DNA from: JACCZH01 sp963729445
Lineage (GTDB): Bacteria > Chloroflexota > Chloroflexia > Thermomicrobiales > CFX8
Direction of reading: 5' to 3'
Assembly: GCA_963729445.1 (NCBI GenBank)
Contig: CAVSNU010000002.1
Location: 434,001-498,000 of the forward strand
Length of the DNA: 64,000 nt
The first letter of the stretch is position 1; each line of letters opens with the position of its first letter. The position numbers and the translations under genes were made by a program. Positions 8,278 through 16,753 of the stretch are shown in pieces. A model generated the notes under the pieces. It saw only the letters and a program-made list of their open reading frames with translations. It was not told the origin of the DNA and did no database searches.

Positions 8278-9687
8278 TTAGATTGGCGAGATCGCCAGAC
8301 CCATGCCGTCGAAGTAGTTCCACGAGCGCATGAAGTCAGTCCAGTTGATGTGCGAGTAGCTGCCAGCGGAAAGGTCAACGATCAGGACACCCTCGTCATC
8401 GTAACCATAGACCACAACCGCCTGCTTCCCTGGCACGAGCGTGTATGGCCGGACTTCGTCCTCCACCCGCACCGGCTCGGCTTCGGCAGCCTGGTAGGTG
8501 ATCCAGGCCACGACCGGCACGCCGCGGTCGATGCGAGACGTCAGCGCGCTGGCGTCACCGTCAGCGTAGAACTCTTCGCCCACGAAGCCGTGTTCCGCGA
8601 TGGCCGCAGACAGCGGGCCGGCATAGACGCCATAATCGTCAGTGCCGCCGAACTCCCCGTCGATGTCTCCACGGAATCCGATGTGTGGGTTATCCGAGAG
8701 CTCAAGCGACTCCATGAGCTTGTTCTCGGAGACCGAGGCTCCCCAGTAGGCAGTCGCAACCGCAACCGCACTCAGCTCGCTGCCAACTGCCGACGACTCG
8801 ACTGCGGACGGCATTCCAACCATCTGCACGCCGGCCGTGTCTGCCGGCGGCACCTTCAGAATCATGCCGCTCGTCACGCCGCTCTGGGCCTGCCCGTTCG
8901 CGGCAAGCAGCTGCGCCACGCTGACGCCGTAGGTCTCGGCAATACTTTCGACGGTCTCGCCCGTTGTCACCAGGTGCAGCGTCGTCGAGCCAGCCTGCAC
9001 TGAGGTCGGAGGAGTCTGAGACTCCACAATGGTTGGAGGCGTCTGCGGCTCCACGCTGTTGTTCACCAACACCGGAGCGGCAACCTCATCGTTGCCGGTA
9101 GACGACACTGTCTCGGTGTTCTCCACATCCGTCTGTGGATCGGATTCTTCAGGAACCGCCGTATCGGAGGCGGCTTTGGTTGGAAGGACCAAAAGGTCAC
9201 CGGTGACGATCAGGTCCGGGTTGAGCATGCCGTTCGCTGCGGCTAACTCGTCTACGGTCACTCCCAGGCTCTCGGCGATCGACGTGAGCGTCTCACCGGA
9301 GATCACAGTGTGTGTCTGCTTGATGCTGTGACCTGTGACGTCCTCGACGGTCTCACCGTCCTCAACCGGCCTGATGAGCAGTTCGTCGTTGACAACAATC
9401 AGATCTGGATTCGACAGGTTGTTGAGCGCAACCAGCGCATCGACCGACGTGCCGTACTCCAGGGCAAGGTCGCTGAGGGTGTCGCCCTCCTGGACGCTAT
9501 GGCTGAAAAACCCGGCCGCCAACGACGCCGTTGCACCAACCACCAGAGTGGCCGTTGCAAGACTCGTCGCGACGAGTGTTCGTTTCGATCCTTTGAAAAG
9601 CCGCGCGCGAGTCGCTGCCCCTCGCCGCTCTGCGTCGCTCGGCGGTCGCATTCCTGCGGTCACTGGAGAACCCCCTTCCGCCTTCAT
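8278..9687 (-). CDS. Three-LysM cell-wall protein with C39-like domain missing catalytic residues
   Basis: Exported peptidoglycan-binding protein. Numbered from an upstream GTG 9705: a basic N-terminus and a signal-anchor helix near 43-64, LysM domains near 68-112, 131-175 and 243-286 (each with the DTL/ETL..IA pattern), a Thr/Pro/Glu-rich linker at 180-240, and a C39_2-like peptidase fold from about 292 to the end. In that fold the position of the nucleophilic Cys is Ser309 (VGSELSAVAVATAYWG) and that of the catalytic His is Gln428 (GKQAVVVYGYD), so it is probably a non-enzymatic binding domain. ATG 9687 is given; a GTG 18 bases further with an AGGGGG site is also plausible. A strong promoter and palindromes lie upstream. 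Confidence 0.88.
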   Translation of the reverse strand: MKAEGGSPVTAGMRPPSDAERRGAATRARLFKGSKRTLVATSLATATLVVGATASLAAGFFSHSVQEGDTLSDLALEYGTSVDALVALNNLSNPDLIVVNDELLIRPVEDGETVEDVTGHSIKQTHTVISGETLTSIAESLGVTVDELAAANGMLNPDLIVTGDLLVLPTKAASDTAVPEESDPQTDVENTETVSSTGNDEVAAPVLVNNSVEPQTPPTIVESQTPPTSVQAGSTTLHLVTTGETVESIAETYGVSVAQLLAANGQAQSGVTSGMILKVPPADTAGVQMVGMPSAVESSAVGSELSAVAVATAYWGASVSENKLMESLELSDNPHIGFRGDIDGEFGGTDDYGVYAGPLSAAIAEHGFVGEEFYADGDASALTSRIDRGVPVVAWITYQAAEAEPVRVEDEVRPYTLVPGKQAVVVYGYDDEGVLIVDLSAGSYSHINWTDFMRSWNYFDGMGLAISPI

Positions 9688-9724
9688 CGATCTCACCCTG
9701 GGCACACCTCTCCGAACGTTATGT

Positions 9725-9745
9725 TCGTACGAGGTGTACGTACAC
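9725..9745. promoter_or_regulatory. Possible operator: two adjacent palindromes
   Basis: TCGTACGA (9725-9732) is followed by GTGTACGTACAC (9734-9745), both perfect palindromes around GTAC. They fall at or just after the expected transcription start of the LysM gene, a place where a repressor would block transcription. The regulator is unknown. Confidence 0.4.
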
Positions 9746-9755
9746 TATGCTTCAG

Positions 9756-9784
9756 AGAATATCAAATCCGTGACAGCCTGGCAA
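9756..9784 (-). promoter_or_regulatory. Sigma-70-type promoter for the LysM gene
   Basis: Reverse-strand -35 TTGCCA (9784-9779) and -10 TATTCT (9761-9756) with 17 bases between them; one and two mismatches to consensus. Transcription would begin near 9749, about 60 bases before the start codon. Confidence 0.6.
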
Positions 9785-9797
9785 CCCCGATCCGGAT

Positions 9798-9827
9798 TTG
9801 ACACATTGCGCCTGCAGTCTTGATAAT
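9798..9827 (+). promoter_or_regulatory. Sigma-70-type promoter for alaX
   Basis: -35 TTGACA (perfect) at 9798-9803 and -10 GATAAT at 9822-9827, spacing 18. It is divergent from the LysM promoter, the two -35 boxes being 13 bases apart, and leaves a 5' leader of about 50 bases before the alaX start. Confidence 0.55.
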
Positions 9828-9885
9828 CGGACCTTGACCGGCTCGTCGCGGGGATGGCGGAGCCGGCAGAATGCGGGGTTGAAAC

Positions 9886-10617
9886 ATGACCAGGCTGCTC
9901 TTTTTGGAAGATTCCTATCAGCGGACCTTCACCGCCAATGTGGTCGAGGTCACTGCCGAGGGCGGCGTTATCCTCGACCAGACGATCTTCTACCCGACCG
10001 GTGGCGGCCAGCCCCACGACACCGGAACCCTGACTCAACGGCACAGCAGTTGGACCGTAGGCTCCGTTTCAAAGCGGGGGCCGGATGTGGTTCACCAACT
10101 TGAGAGCTCCGCGCCACTACCTGAAGTCGGCCTGCAGGTCAAAGGCGCGATCGATTGGGAGCGTCGCTACCGGCTGATGCGTACCCACACGGCCATGCAC
10201 GTCCTGTGCGGGGTGATCTTCAACGAGCTCGGCGCGCTCGTCACCGGTGGGAACATGGCGCTGGACAAAGCCCGCATGGATTTCGAGCTTGAAGACCTCA
10301 ATCCAGATCGCGTCGCCCGCATCGAACAAAGCGCCAATGGGGCAATCGCAGCCGACCGTGCTGTAACCTGGCGCTCAATGCCTCGTGAGGAGGCATTTCA
10401 GATCCCCGACCTCATTCGCACCAAGATCAACCTCCTGCCGGATTTCATCACCGAGGTGAGGGTCGTCACCATCGCCGGGCTCGACATGCAGGCAGATGGT
10501 GGCACCCACGTGCGCAACACGTCTGAGATTGGCGGGATCAAGATAATCGGTACGCGATCCAAAGGCCGCATCAACAAGCGGCTTGAGATTGCGCTCGTTG
10601 ACACTGACGAACAGTGA
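9886..10617 (+). CDS. alaX: Alanyl-tRNA editing protein AlaX (AlaX-M type)
   Basis: Stand-alone editing enzyme that deacylates Ser-tRNA(Ala), related to the editing domain of alanyl-tRNA synthetase; cytoplasmic and zinc-dependent. The 243 residues carry FYPTGGGQPHDTG near 35-47, the zinc-binding HTAMH (His101, His105), and the C-terminal DMQADGGTHV block with His208. The usual Cys of CGGTH is Asp204. The size fits AlaX-M, with the N-terminal beta-barrel subdomain present. A GGGG sequence 8 bases before the ATG serves as ribosome site. An aminotransferase gene follows closely and is probably in the same transcript. Confidence 0.92.
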   Translation: MTRLLFLEDSYQRTFTANVVEVTAEGGVILDQTIFYPTGGGQPHDTGTLTQRHSSWTVGSVSKRGPDVVHQLESSAPLPEVGLQVKGAIDWERRYRLMRTHTAMHVLCGVIFNELGALVTGGNMALDKARMDFELEDLNPDRVARIEQSANGAIAADRAVTWRSMPREEAFQIPDLIRTKINLLPDFITEVRVVTIAGLDMQADGGTHVRNTSEIGGIKIIGTRSKGRINKRLEIALVDTDEQ

Positions 10618-10647
10618 CACATGAAGCACCCACATGGAGGTAAACCG

Positions 10648-11844
10648 GTGACAATGCACTGGGAAAAGGTTGTCGCCGGCAGGGCGGCCAGGCTCGCTCC
10701 GCTGCCATTTTCGGACCTGGAAGGCATCCGCGACATCGAGGATCTTATCTTTTTTGCTGGAGGTACCCCGCCCCTGGATCAGTTGCCAATCACCCGGCTA
10801 CAGGAGGCCAGTGCCGGCGTATGGGAAGAAGCCGAAGGTATTCTCTATTACGGCGAGTCTCAGGGCCACGAACCGCTGCGACACCTGGTCGCCGAGCGCA
10901 TGGCGGCCCGTGGAGTGCCGGCCGATTCCGAGCACGTCCTGATCACCAACGGATCGCAGCAGGGGCTCGATCTCATTGCCCGCACCCTCTTCGACCCCGG
11001 CGATGTCGTGGTCGTGGAAGGACCCACCTATTTCGGCGCGCTCCAGGCGTTCAACGCCTATGAGGTGCGGTATCGCGTTGCGCCGGTTGACGACGAGGGG
11101 CTGATCCCGGAAGAGCTCGAGCCGCTTCTGCAGCAGGACCCGCGCCCGAAGGCGATCTATACCGTCCCCACCTTTCAGAACCCGACCGGCGTCACCATTG
11201 CGCCGGAGCGCCGCCAGCGCATCGTTGAGCTATCGCTTGAGTACAACGTCCCGATCATCGAGGACGACCCCTATGGGGAGCTGTACTTTCCCGGAAACGA
11301 GGTGCCGCCGCTGCGGGCACTCGACCCAAACGTCGTCTACCTGGGGACGTTCTCAAAGACCCTCGCGCCGGCGCTCCGTATGGGCTGGATGGTCATGCCG
11401 GAAGCGTTGATCCCGCCACTGGTCAACTCAAAGGAGGCCGTCGACATCCAGTCCGATCGCTTCGTGCAACGGGCCGTGGTGAGTGCTAGCGCGGATGGAT
11501 GGCTCGATGCCCATCTTGACGAGGCGCGTGCCCTCTACCATGCACGCTGCCAGCGAATGTTGGCGGCACTCGAGCGCGAGATGCCGGCCGGTACGCACTG
11601 GATCACTCCACACGGCGGATTCTTCATGTGGGTTACCCTGCCGGGCGGCATCATCAGCAACCTGCTGTTACCGACCGCCGGGCGGCACGGCGTGGCCTAT
11701 CTACCCGGCTCGGCCTTCTATCCGGACTGCCGGCACGAACCGACCCTGCGTCTCGGGTTCTCTACCCTGCCCGACGAGAAGATCGACGAGGGCATCCGCC
11801 GGCTCGGCCGGGCAACGGCGGAGGTCCTGGAGCGGCAGCCCTGA
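10648..11844 (+). CDS. PLP-dependent class I/II aminotransferase (2-aminoadipate/MocR-like group)
   Basis: Cytoplasmic fold-type I aminotransferase of the LysN/aromatic-aminotransferase group, about 398 residues. Visible family marks are the ITNGSQQGLDLIARTL cofactor-phosphate loop, TVPTFQNPTG, EDDPYGELYF with the Asp that contacts the pyridine nitrogen, and the Schiff-base Lys in GTFSKTLAPALRMGWM. A C-terminal Arg in PTLRLGFS binds the substrate carboxylate. GTG 10648 was preferred because GGAGG stands 8 bases before it (10635-10639); an ATG at 10621 in the same frame has no ribosome site. No HTH domain is present, so it is not a MocR regulator. The amino donor cannot be fixed from sequence. 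Its partner alaX ends about 30 bases upstream. Confidence 0.9.
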   Translation: MTMHWEKVVAGRAARLAPLPFSDLEGIRDIEDLIFFAGGTPPLDQLPITRLQEASAGVWEEAEGILYYGESQGHEPLRHLVAERMAARGVPADSEHVLITNGSQQGLDLIARTLFDPGDVVVVEGPTYFGALQAFNAYEVRYRVAPVDDEGLIPEELEPLLQQDPRPKAIYTVPTFQNPTGVTIAPERRQRIVELSLEYNVPIIEDDPYGELYFPGNEVPPLRALDPNVVYLGTFSKTLAPALRMGWMVMPEALIPPLVNSKEAVDIQSDRFVQRAVVSASADGWLDAHLDEARALYHARCQRMLAALEREMPAGTHWITPHGGFFMWVTLPGGIISNLLLPTAGRHGVAYLPGSAFYPDCRHEPTLRLGFSTLPDEKIDEGIRRLGRATAEVLERQP

Positions 11845-11876
11845 GCGCGTTGTCACATAACCAGATGATCACAACC

Positions 11877-11955
11877 TGCGTAGCGGCGCAATTTATTGCG
11901 CCCTCTCCGGCGCCCGAGTGGCCAGGCAAGGCGCGATAAATCGCGCCGCTACGCA
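11877..11955. mobile_element. MITE-like palindromic element, repeat family 1, complete copy
   Basis: 79 bases with 26-base terminal inverted repeats (TGCGTAGCGGCGCAATTTAT...), differing at two positions, around a short core that contains GAGTGGCCAGGCAA. The core matches that of the copy at 31829-31904. It has no coding capacity and lies between convergent genes. Confidence 0.75.
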
Positions 11956-12064
11956 AGGAGAGAAACCATCAAACATCCGTTGAATGAGGACCATCTCCAT
12001 CATCGCGCCGCGATGCCTGTGTCTTCGCTTATGGCTGTAAGAGCACAACCACCGCACTCCCGTC

Positions 12065-12607
12065 TCAAACTGGCTGGAGCGGAAGGTGCGGTTCTGGCGG
12101 TAGTGCGGCACGGATCACGTCGCCGGGGCGTATCTCTCCGCCGGCAATGACGATGCCCATGACACCCGCCTTGCGGATGAGGTTGCCGTCTTCATCGCGC
12201 GCCAGCGTCGCAGCCATCAGGCCGGGCTGCAGCCCGTTCAACTGGGCACAGGGGTTGCGGAGACCGGTTACCTCGACGACCACTGAGTCACCGATATGTA
12301 ACCAGGTGCCGGTTGCCAGGCCGAGCAGGTCGACGCCGCGCGTCGTCACGTTCTCGCCCATCTGGCCCGGTGATAGCTCGAAACCGGCAGTCCGCAGCTC
12401 GTCGTGCAGCTCGGAGTGGATGAGATGCACCTGACGCAGGTTTGGCTGGGTAGGGTCGCGCGCCACCCGCGAGCGATGCTTGACCGTCTCACCCATATGG
12501 GCGTCCCCTTCAACGCCCAACCCGGCCAGGAGTCGAATACGCTGCTGATTTGGTTTCGTCATGGTATGCGTCGCGCTGACGCTCACCGCCGTCACTACCC
12601 CATCCAT
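12065..12607 (-). CDS. MOSC-domain protein
   Basis: A 180-residue single MOSC domain, the sulfur-carrier fold found at the end of Moco sulfurases and in YiiM/mARC-type proteins. Typical blocks are GVEGDAHMG near 30, QVHLIHSE near 60, GQMGENVTTRGVDLLGL near 83-99, and the conserved Cys in LRNPCAQLNGLQPGLM, which would carry persulfide or bind the cofactor. It probably handles molybdenum-cofactor sulfur or a thiol substrate; the exact reaction is unknown. AGAGGAG lies about 10 bases before the ATG. It starts 31 bases after the amidohydrolase and may be the last gene of that operon, although no functional link is evident. Confidence 0.88.
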   Translation of the reverse strand: MDGVVTAVSVSATHTMTKPNQQRIRLLAGLGVEGDAHMGETVKHRSRVARDPTQPNLRQVHLIHSELHDELRTAGFELSPGQMGENVTTRGVDLLGLATGTWLHIGDSVVVEVTGLRNPCAQLNGLQPGLMAATLARDEDGNLIRKAGVMGIVIAGGEIRPGDVIRAALPPEPHLPLQPV

Positions 12608-12638
12608 CGATCTGTGCTCCTCTTCTTACGATTCTCTC

Positions 12639-13877
12639 TTATGTCCAGCGAGGATAAATCCGCCGGGCATTGTCTCCGAGAATGGATTCTGCGAACCACT
12701 CCACATCCTCTGGCGAGACTGCCATCGTCGTCAGCAGGCTGGTCGCTACTTTGACGATCGCGTAGCGCCAGACGAGCACGCCAAACCATTGGAACTCCGG
12801 CGTCATGTGGCCGTCGGTCGAGGCGAGGACCTGATTCACCGGTGCCAGCTCCAGGGTCTCTTCGAGCACCCGCGCGGCGCCTGGCCCAACCAGCGGGATC
12901 GTCAATCCGAGATCGACATAGACGTTCGGGTACAAGCTGGCCAGGTATGCCGCTTTGCGATGGTAGGGATAGCAGTGCAACAGGACCAGCGGCACATTCC
13001 GGAACGGCTCATGGCGGAAGAGCGCCCGCATCAGCGTGGGATCGTTCTTCGTCATGATGATGTCGTCGTCCCCGAGGGCGACGTGAAACTGCATCGGGAG
13101 CTGCAGCGGCACGGCTGCCTCCAGCGCCGACCAGACGATGGTGTCGACCAGTTCCTTGTCGGCGATCCGGCCCGATCCGCCATCGAGGGCCTGGGCACGG
13201 ATAGCGGAATACGCATCGGCGGCGCGATTCCGGCTCTCAGCAGTTGGAGGGTGGAACTCGAGGCCGGTCCGGTAACCAGCGATACTCTTCAGCGAGACGA
13301 TGCCTCGCGCTTGCGCCGCGGCGATCTCCGCACTCAGACGCTCCAGGGCGGAGTCGAGAGTTGTGGCGACCGGAAAACCCTGCTCGACAAATGTCTCAAC
13401 GCGCAACACACGATAGACCGGGCGACCCAGCAACGAGGACCACTCTGAGACGTCGTAGCACTCGCCGAAGGCGAACAAATCATCTGCGTACGCTGCGCCA
13501 AGGTTGGCGTCATCGGCCAGCATCCGATGGTAGTTGGCCGCGGGCATCGCGTTGCGCGCCTCGAGCACAGACTCTTCGTTCGGCTCGGCGACCAGCAGCA
13601 TCGCCAGTTCACGTACCATCCAGCGGTAGGCGATCTGCGACGGGAGATGAGCATTCCAGGCGCCCTCAATGGCCGACTCAGTAAACGGTCTCCGGAAATC
13701 CGAGAGGCTCAGCTGGCCCCGATCGCGATACGGCGGGTGGACGTGGTGATCCTCAAAGGGAATGTCATCGACAATCGAAGACACAATATCTTCGTTCCAC
13801 TCCGCCAGACTCTCCGGATCGTCCAGATCGATGAGGCCCTCGAACAGTTCGTCTTCATCATCAGTCCAGCTGTTCAT
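12639..13877 (-). CDS. Amidohydrolase-superfamily protein, FluG N-terminal type
   Basis: Metal-dependent hydrolase with a TIM-barrel amidohydrolase fold, about 412 residues from ATG 13877 (AGGGTGG 5 bases upstream; a start at 13922 would overlap the preceding gene). Metal-site motifs can be followed in order: DHHVHPP near residue 43, GIVSLKSIAGYRTGL with a candidate lysine ligand, LPMQFHVALGD, LVLLHCYPY, and STDGHMTPE with the catalytic Asp. This order matches the amidohydrolase half of fungal FluG and related nodulin-like proteins. A glutamine-synthetase-like gene lies 19 bases upstream on the same strand; the pair reproduces the two halves of FluG as separate genes. Substrate unknown. Confidence 0.85.
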   Translation of the reverse strand: MNSWTDDEDELFEGLIDLDDPESLAEWNEDIVSSIVDDIPFEDHHVHPPYRDRGQLSLSDFRRPFTESAIEGAWNAHLPSQIAYRWMVRELAMLLVAEPNEESVLEARNAMPAANYHRMLADDANLGAAYADDLFAFGECYDVSEWSSLLGRPVYRVLRVETFVEQGFPVATTLDSALERLSAEIAAAQARGIVSLKSIAGYRTGLEFHPPTAESRNRAADAYSAIRAQALDGGSGRIADKELVDTIVWSALEAAVPLQLPMQFHVALGDDDIIMTKNDPTLMRALFRHEPFRNVPLVLLHCYPYHRKAAYLASLYPNVYVDLGLTIPLVGPGAARVLEETLELAPVNQVLASTDGHMTPEFQWFGVLVWRYAIVKVATSLLTTMAVSPEDVEWFAESILGDNARRIYPRWT

Positions 13878-13896
13878 GTCTGCCACCCTTCTTTGC

Positions 13897-15246
13897 CTAC
13901 ACCCGCTCAAAGTACACGGCATGCTCCCACTCGGAGACGTGGCGATCGTAGCGTGCCAGCTCGTCGCGTTTCACGCGCAGCAGCTCCGGACCACATATGG
14001 GACCTAATGCCGCCATCACGACCTCGTCCTGTTCGACGGCATCCAGTGCCTCTCCAGCCGAGCGTGGCAAGAACCGTACGCCGGATGCCGCCAGTGTGTG
14101 CGGATCGGCATGACCGAGATCACCTTCGGCTGGTGGTCCGGGATCGAGCTCACGATCCAGTCCGTCGATACCGGCCGCGATGAGGGCCGTCAGCATGAGA
14201 TACGGGTTACCAGTGTGATCGCCGGCCCGGAACTCGATCCGGCGTCTGGTCGAGCCCGGAACACGGACGAGCGCCGCCCGGTTCTGGAACGCATAGGCAA
14301 CGTGGGCCGGCGCCCAGGAACCCGGTTGGAGGCGCTTATAGGAATTGACCGTGGGGGAACCGACACCGCAAATCGCGCGAGCATGTTCGAGGACACCGGC
14401 CATGAACTGCTCCATCTCACCCGAGAGACCGAGCTGACCCTCGCCAGTCGAGAAGTCCTCGGTACCGTCCTCACTCCAGAGCGAGAGGTGAACATGCAAA
14501 CCGTTCCCCGCCGCGTGCTCGAACGGTTTCGGCATGAATGCGGCGTACAACCCCGCGTCACGTGCCAGTGCCTTGACGGTATCGCGCAGGGTCAACGCGT
14601 CGTCGGCGGCCTTGAGCGGGTGGGTATGGCACAGGTTGATCTCTACCTGTCCCGCGCCATATTCGGAGCCGATCTGAATGACATCGACGTCCTGCTCGTC
14701 CAGGGCGGTCTCAACCTTGGCGAGTAGCTCGTGATGGATGTCCATCCGTTCCACCGAGTACATTGGAGACGTATCAGCGGGAACCGGAAGCCCGTGCTCG
14801 TCGGTCCGGTACAGGGTGAACTCGGGCTCAAATGCCACCTGAGCCGTAAACCCACGCTCCATCAAAGCATCGACTGCCGCCATCAGCCGGCCGCGCGGAC
14901 AACCCTCCCAGTGTTCCCCGTCTTCGGTGCACAGATGGCTGTAGACACGAGCGATGCTCGGCCTGTAGGGAAGTGAGACGAGGGTATCGGGGTCAGGGAT
15001 CGCGAAGAAATCACCTGTGTCTGCCCCAAAACGAGGGCTTTCTACCTGATGATCGTCAATTGTGAAATTCAAGTTCGCGCGCGCAAAGACTCCTCCGTGA
15101 AGAATGGCGGAGTGGAACCTGCTCGCCGGGATCCATTTCGCGCAGGCACGCGCTGAGTAATCGTGAAAGACGATCCAGAGCCCTTGATACCCACCGGCAT
15201 CGACCCGGCGCGCCAATGAACGCAGCGCCGTTTCGTCCGCAACCAT
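13897..15246 (-). CDS. Glutamine synthetase-like ligase (GlnA3/PuuA/FluG type)
   Basis: ATP-dependent amide ligase with the GS-I catalytic fold, 449 residues. The glutamate-rich metal sites are seen in AFEPEFTLY and GSEYGAGQVEINL. The NGLHVHLSLW block and the C-terminal RVPGSTRRRIEFRAGDHTGNPYL region hold the Arg and Glu that bind phosphate and substrate; GNPYL is the NPY of the family. The N-terminal beta-grasp domain is shorter than in true GlnA and the adenylylation Tyr loop is not evident, so it more likely joins ammonia or an amine to another gamma-carboxylate. GGAGG stands 7 bases before the ATG. First gene of the operon with the amidohydrolase. Confidence 0.87.
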   Translation of the reverse strand: MVADETALRSLARRVDAGGYQGLWIVFHDYSARACAKWIPASRFHSAILHGGVFARANLNFTIDDHQVESPRFGADTGDFFAIPDPDTLVSLPYRPSIARVYSHLCTEDGEHWEGCPRGRLMAAVDALMERGFTAQVAFEPEFTLYRTDEHGLPVPADTSPMYSVERMDIHHELLAKVETALDEQDVDVIQIGSEYGAGQVEINLCHTHPLKAADDALTLRDTVKALARDAGLYAAFMPKPFEHAAGNGLHVHLSLWSEDGTEDFSTGEGQLGLSGEMEQFMAGVLEHARAICGVGSPTVNSYKRLQPGSWAPAHVAYAFQNRAALVRVPGSTRRRIEFRAGDHTGNPYLMLTALIAAGIDGLDRELDPGPPAEGDLGHADPHTLAASGVRFLPRSAGEALDAVEQDEVVMAALGPICGPELLRVKRDELARYDRHVSEWEHAVYFERV

Positions 15247-15314
15247 CTTCGCTCCTCCCCGCTTTCCCCAAACGATTGTCGCGTTCAGGATAACCGAAGT
15301 CGGAGCGGTGGTTG

Positions 15315-16673
15315 TTACTTCAGATGGCGATAGGAAGGGTGCAGTGTGCCAAAGATAACCACGACGGCCACCAACGCCAAACCGCCGATACCAATGGTTA
15401 GCGGCGCGCCGTACGAGTCCGCCATCGCTCCGAAGGGCGTCACGGCCAGAGGCATGGCCGAAAACGTGAGCATATAGACGCTCATCACCCGGCCGTGGAA
15501 CTGCGGCTCGGTCTTATCCATAACGAGGGTGCTGTTGAGCGCCATGTACCCGGCAGATGTCGCTCCGACGATCAACAGGGCAAGCATCGCCACATCAAAC
15601 CGACCGCTCCAGGCGAAGCCCGCCAGGCTGAGACCAAAGGCCACGCCGAGTCCGAGCTGAATCAACCCGCGCCTTGAGGCGCCGCTCATCGACGCGACCG
15701 CGAGTGAGCCAAGCAGCGCACCAATCCCGTTGACCATCATGAGCAATCCCAGGCCAGTGGCTCCGACGCTGAAGACCTCCTCCGCGAAGACCGGCATCAG
15801 CGCCTGATAGGGCATGCCCAGGATGACCGGAGCAAAGGCGAGCATCAGCAACGCCAGCACCACCGCGTTGCCCTTGATGTAGCTCAATCCGTCCAGCAGC
15901 GAGCGGTAGCCGGATGCCTTCCGGACATTCGCACTGGTTCCGCGGTCGCTGATCCGGAAGAGGCTCAGCACCACGAAGGCGTACATGCAGGCCATCAAGA
16001 CGTAGATGCCACCGATACCCATCCATGGTTTCCCGATGAGGAAGCCGGCCAGGGCCGGGCCGACCACCCGGGACATGTTCATGCCGGCATTGTTGAGGGC
16101 AATGGCTTTCATCAGGCGCTTGCGGCTAATGATCTCCGCCACGAAGGATTGCCGCGCCGGCATATTGAAGGCGAAACAGGTGCCCATCACGAACGCGACG
16201 GCGGTCATCATCCAGATGGTCACGACACCGGTGAGAACCACCACCGCGAGAGCGACCGCGCACAGACCGATAATCGTCTGGGTGATCATGAGCACGCGGC
16301 GTTTCGAGACGCGATCCGCGACCACGCCGCCGATCAGAGCGAAGAGCAACATCGGGATGCCGGATCCCAGCGTCACGAAACCAATCGCCGCGGCGGAGTT
16401 CGTCAATTCGTAGGCGAGGTAGCCATTCGTAATCATGCCCATCTGCATGCCCAGCGTGCCCGGCAGCATACCCAGCCAGAGATGGCGGAACTCTTGCTCC
16501 TTGAGCGCCAGGAACGGCTTCATCCACCTGGGAGCGTCGGCATCGTCGTCAACACTATCCGGCGCAACGCCAGGTGCGGGCGTCACGACCGGGGGCGAGT
16601 GTGCCCCCGTGACATCAGTAACAGCGAGATGTTTCGCCCCTCTTGGGTCGCGGCGATGAAACGGCACATTCAT
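15315..16673 (-). CDS. MFS transporter, EntS-like (MFS_3) exporter
   Basis: Integral membrane protein of 452 residues with about 12 hydrophobic helices and a soluble N-terminal extension of some 55 residues rich in Pro, Ala and Asp. The loop GGVVADRVSKRRVLMITQ between helices 2 and 3 is the MFS signature, and the NMPARQSFVAEIISRKRLMKAIALN block is characteristic of the enterobactin-exporter EntS branch. It is probably a proton-driven drug or siderophore exporter; the substrate is not readable. The start ATG 16673 lacks a clear ribosome site, so an internal start in the extension is possible. No siderophore genes are nearby. Confidence 0.88.
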   Translation of the reverse strand: MNVPFHRRDPRGAKHLAVTDVTGAHSPPVVTPAPGVAPDSVDDDADAPRWMKPFLALKEQEFRHLWLGMLPGTLGMQMGMITNGYLAYELTNSAAAIGFVTLGSGIPMLLFALIGGVVADRVSKRRVLMITQTIIGLCAVALAVVVLTGVVTIWMMTAVAFVMGTCFAFNMPARQSFVAEIISRKRLMKAIALNNAGMNMSRVVGPALAGFLIGKPWMGIGGIYVLMACMYAFVVLSLFRISDRGTSANVRKASGYRSLLDGLSYIKGNAVVLALLMLAFAPVILGMPYQALMPVFAEEVFSVGATGLGLLMMVNGIGALLGSLAVASMSGASRRGLIQLGLGVAFGLSLAGFAWSGRFDVAMLALLIVGATSAGYMALNSTLVMDKTEPQFHGRVMSVYMLTFSAMPLAVTPFGAMADSYGAPLTIGIGGLALVAVVVIFGTLHPSYRHLK

Positions 16674-16753
16674 GGGACAGCTAACTCCTGCGCAACAATT
16701 ATGTAGCGTGGCAAGAACGTCCTAGCAGGTGGCGAAACGGCGTACCAGACGGC

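Noticed and set aside
12561..13448. Plus-strand 295-codon frame over the amidohydrolase gene.
   Set aside because: Antisense to the metal-site motifs of the amidohydrolase; no domain of its own.
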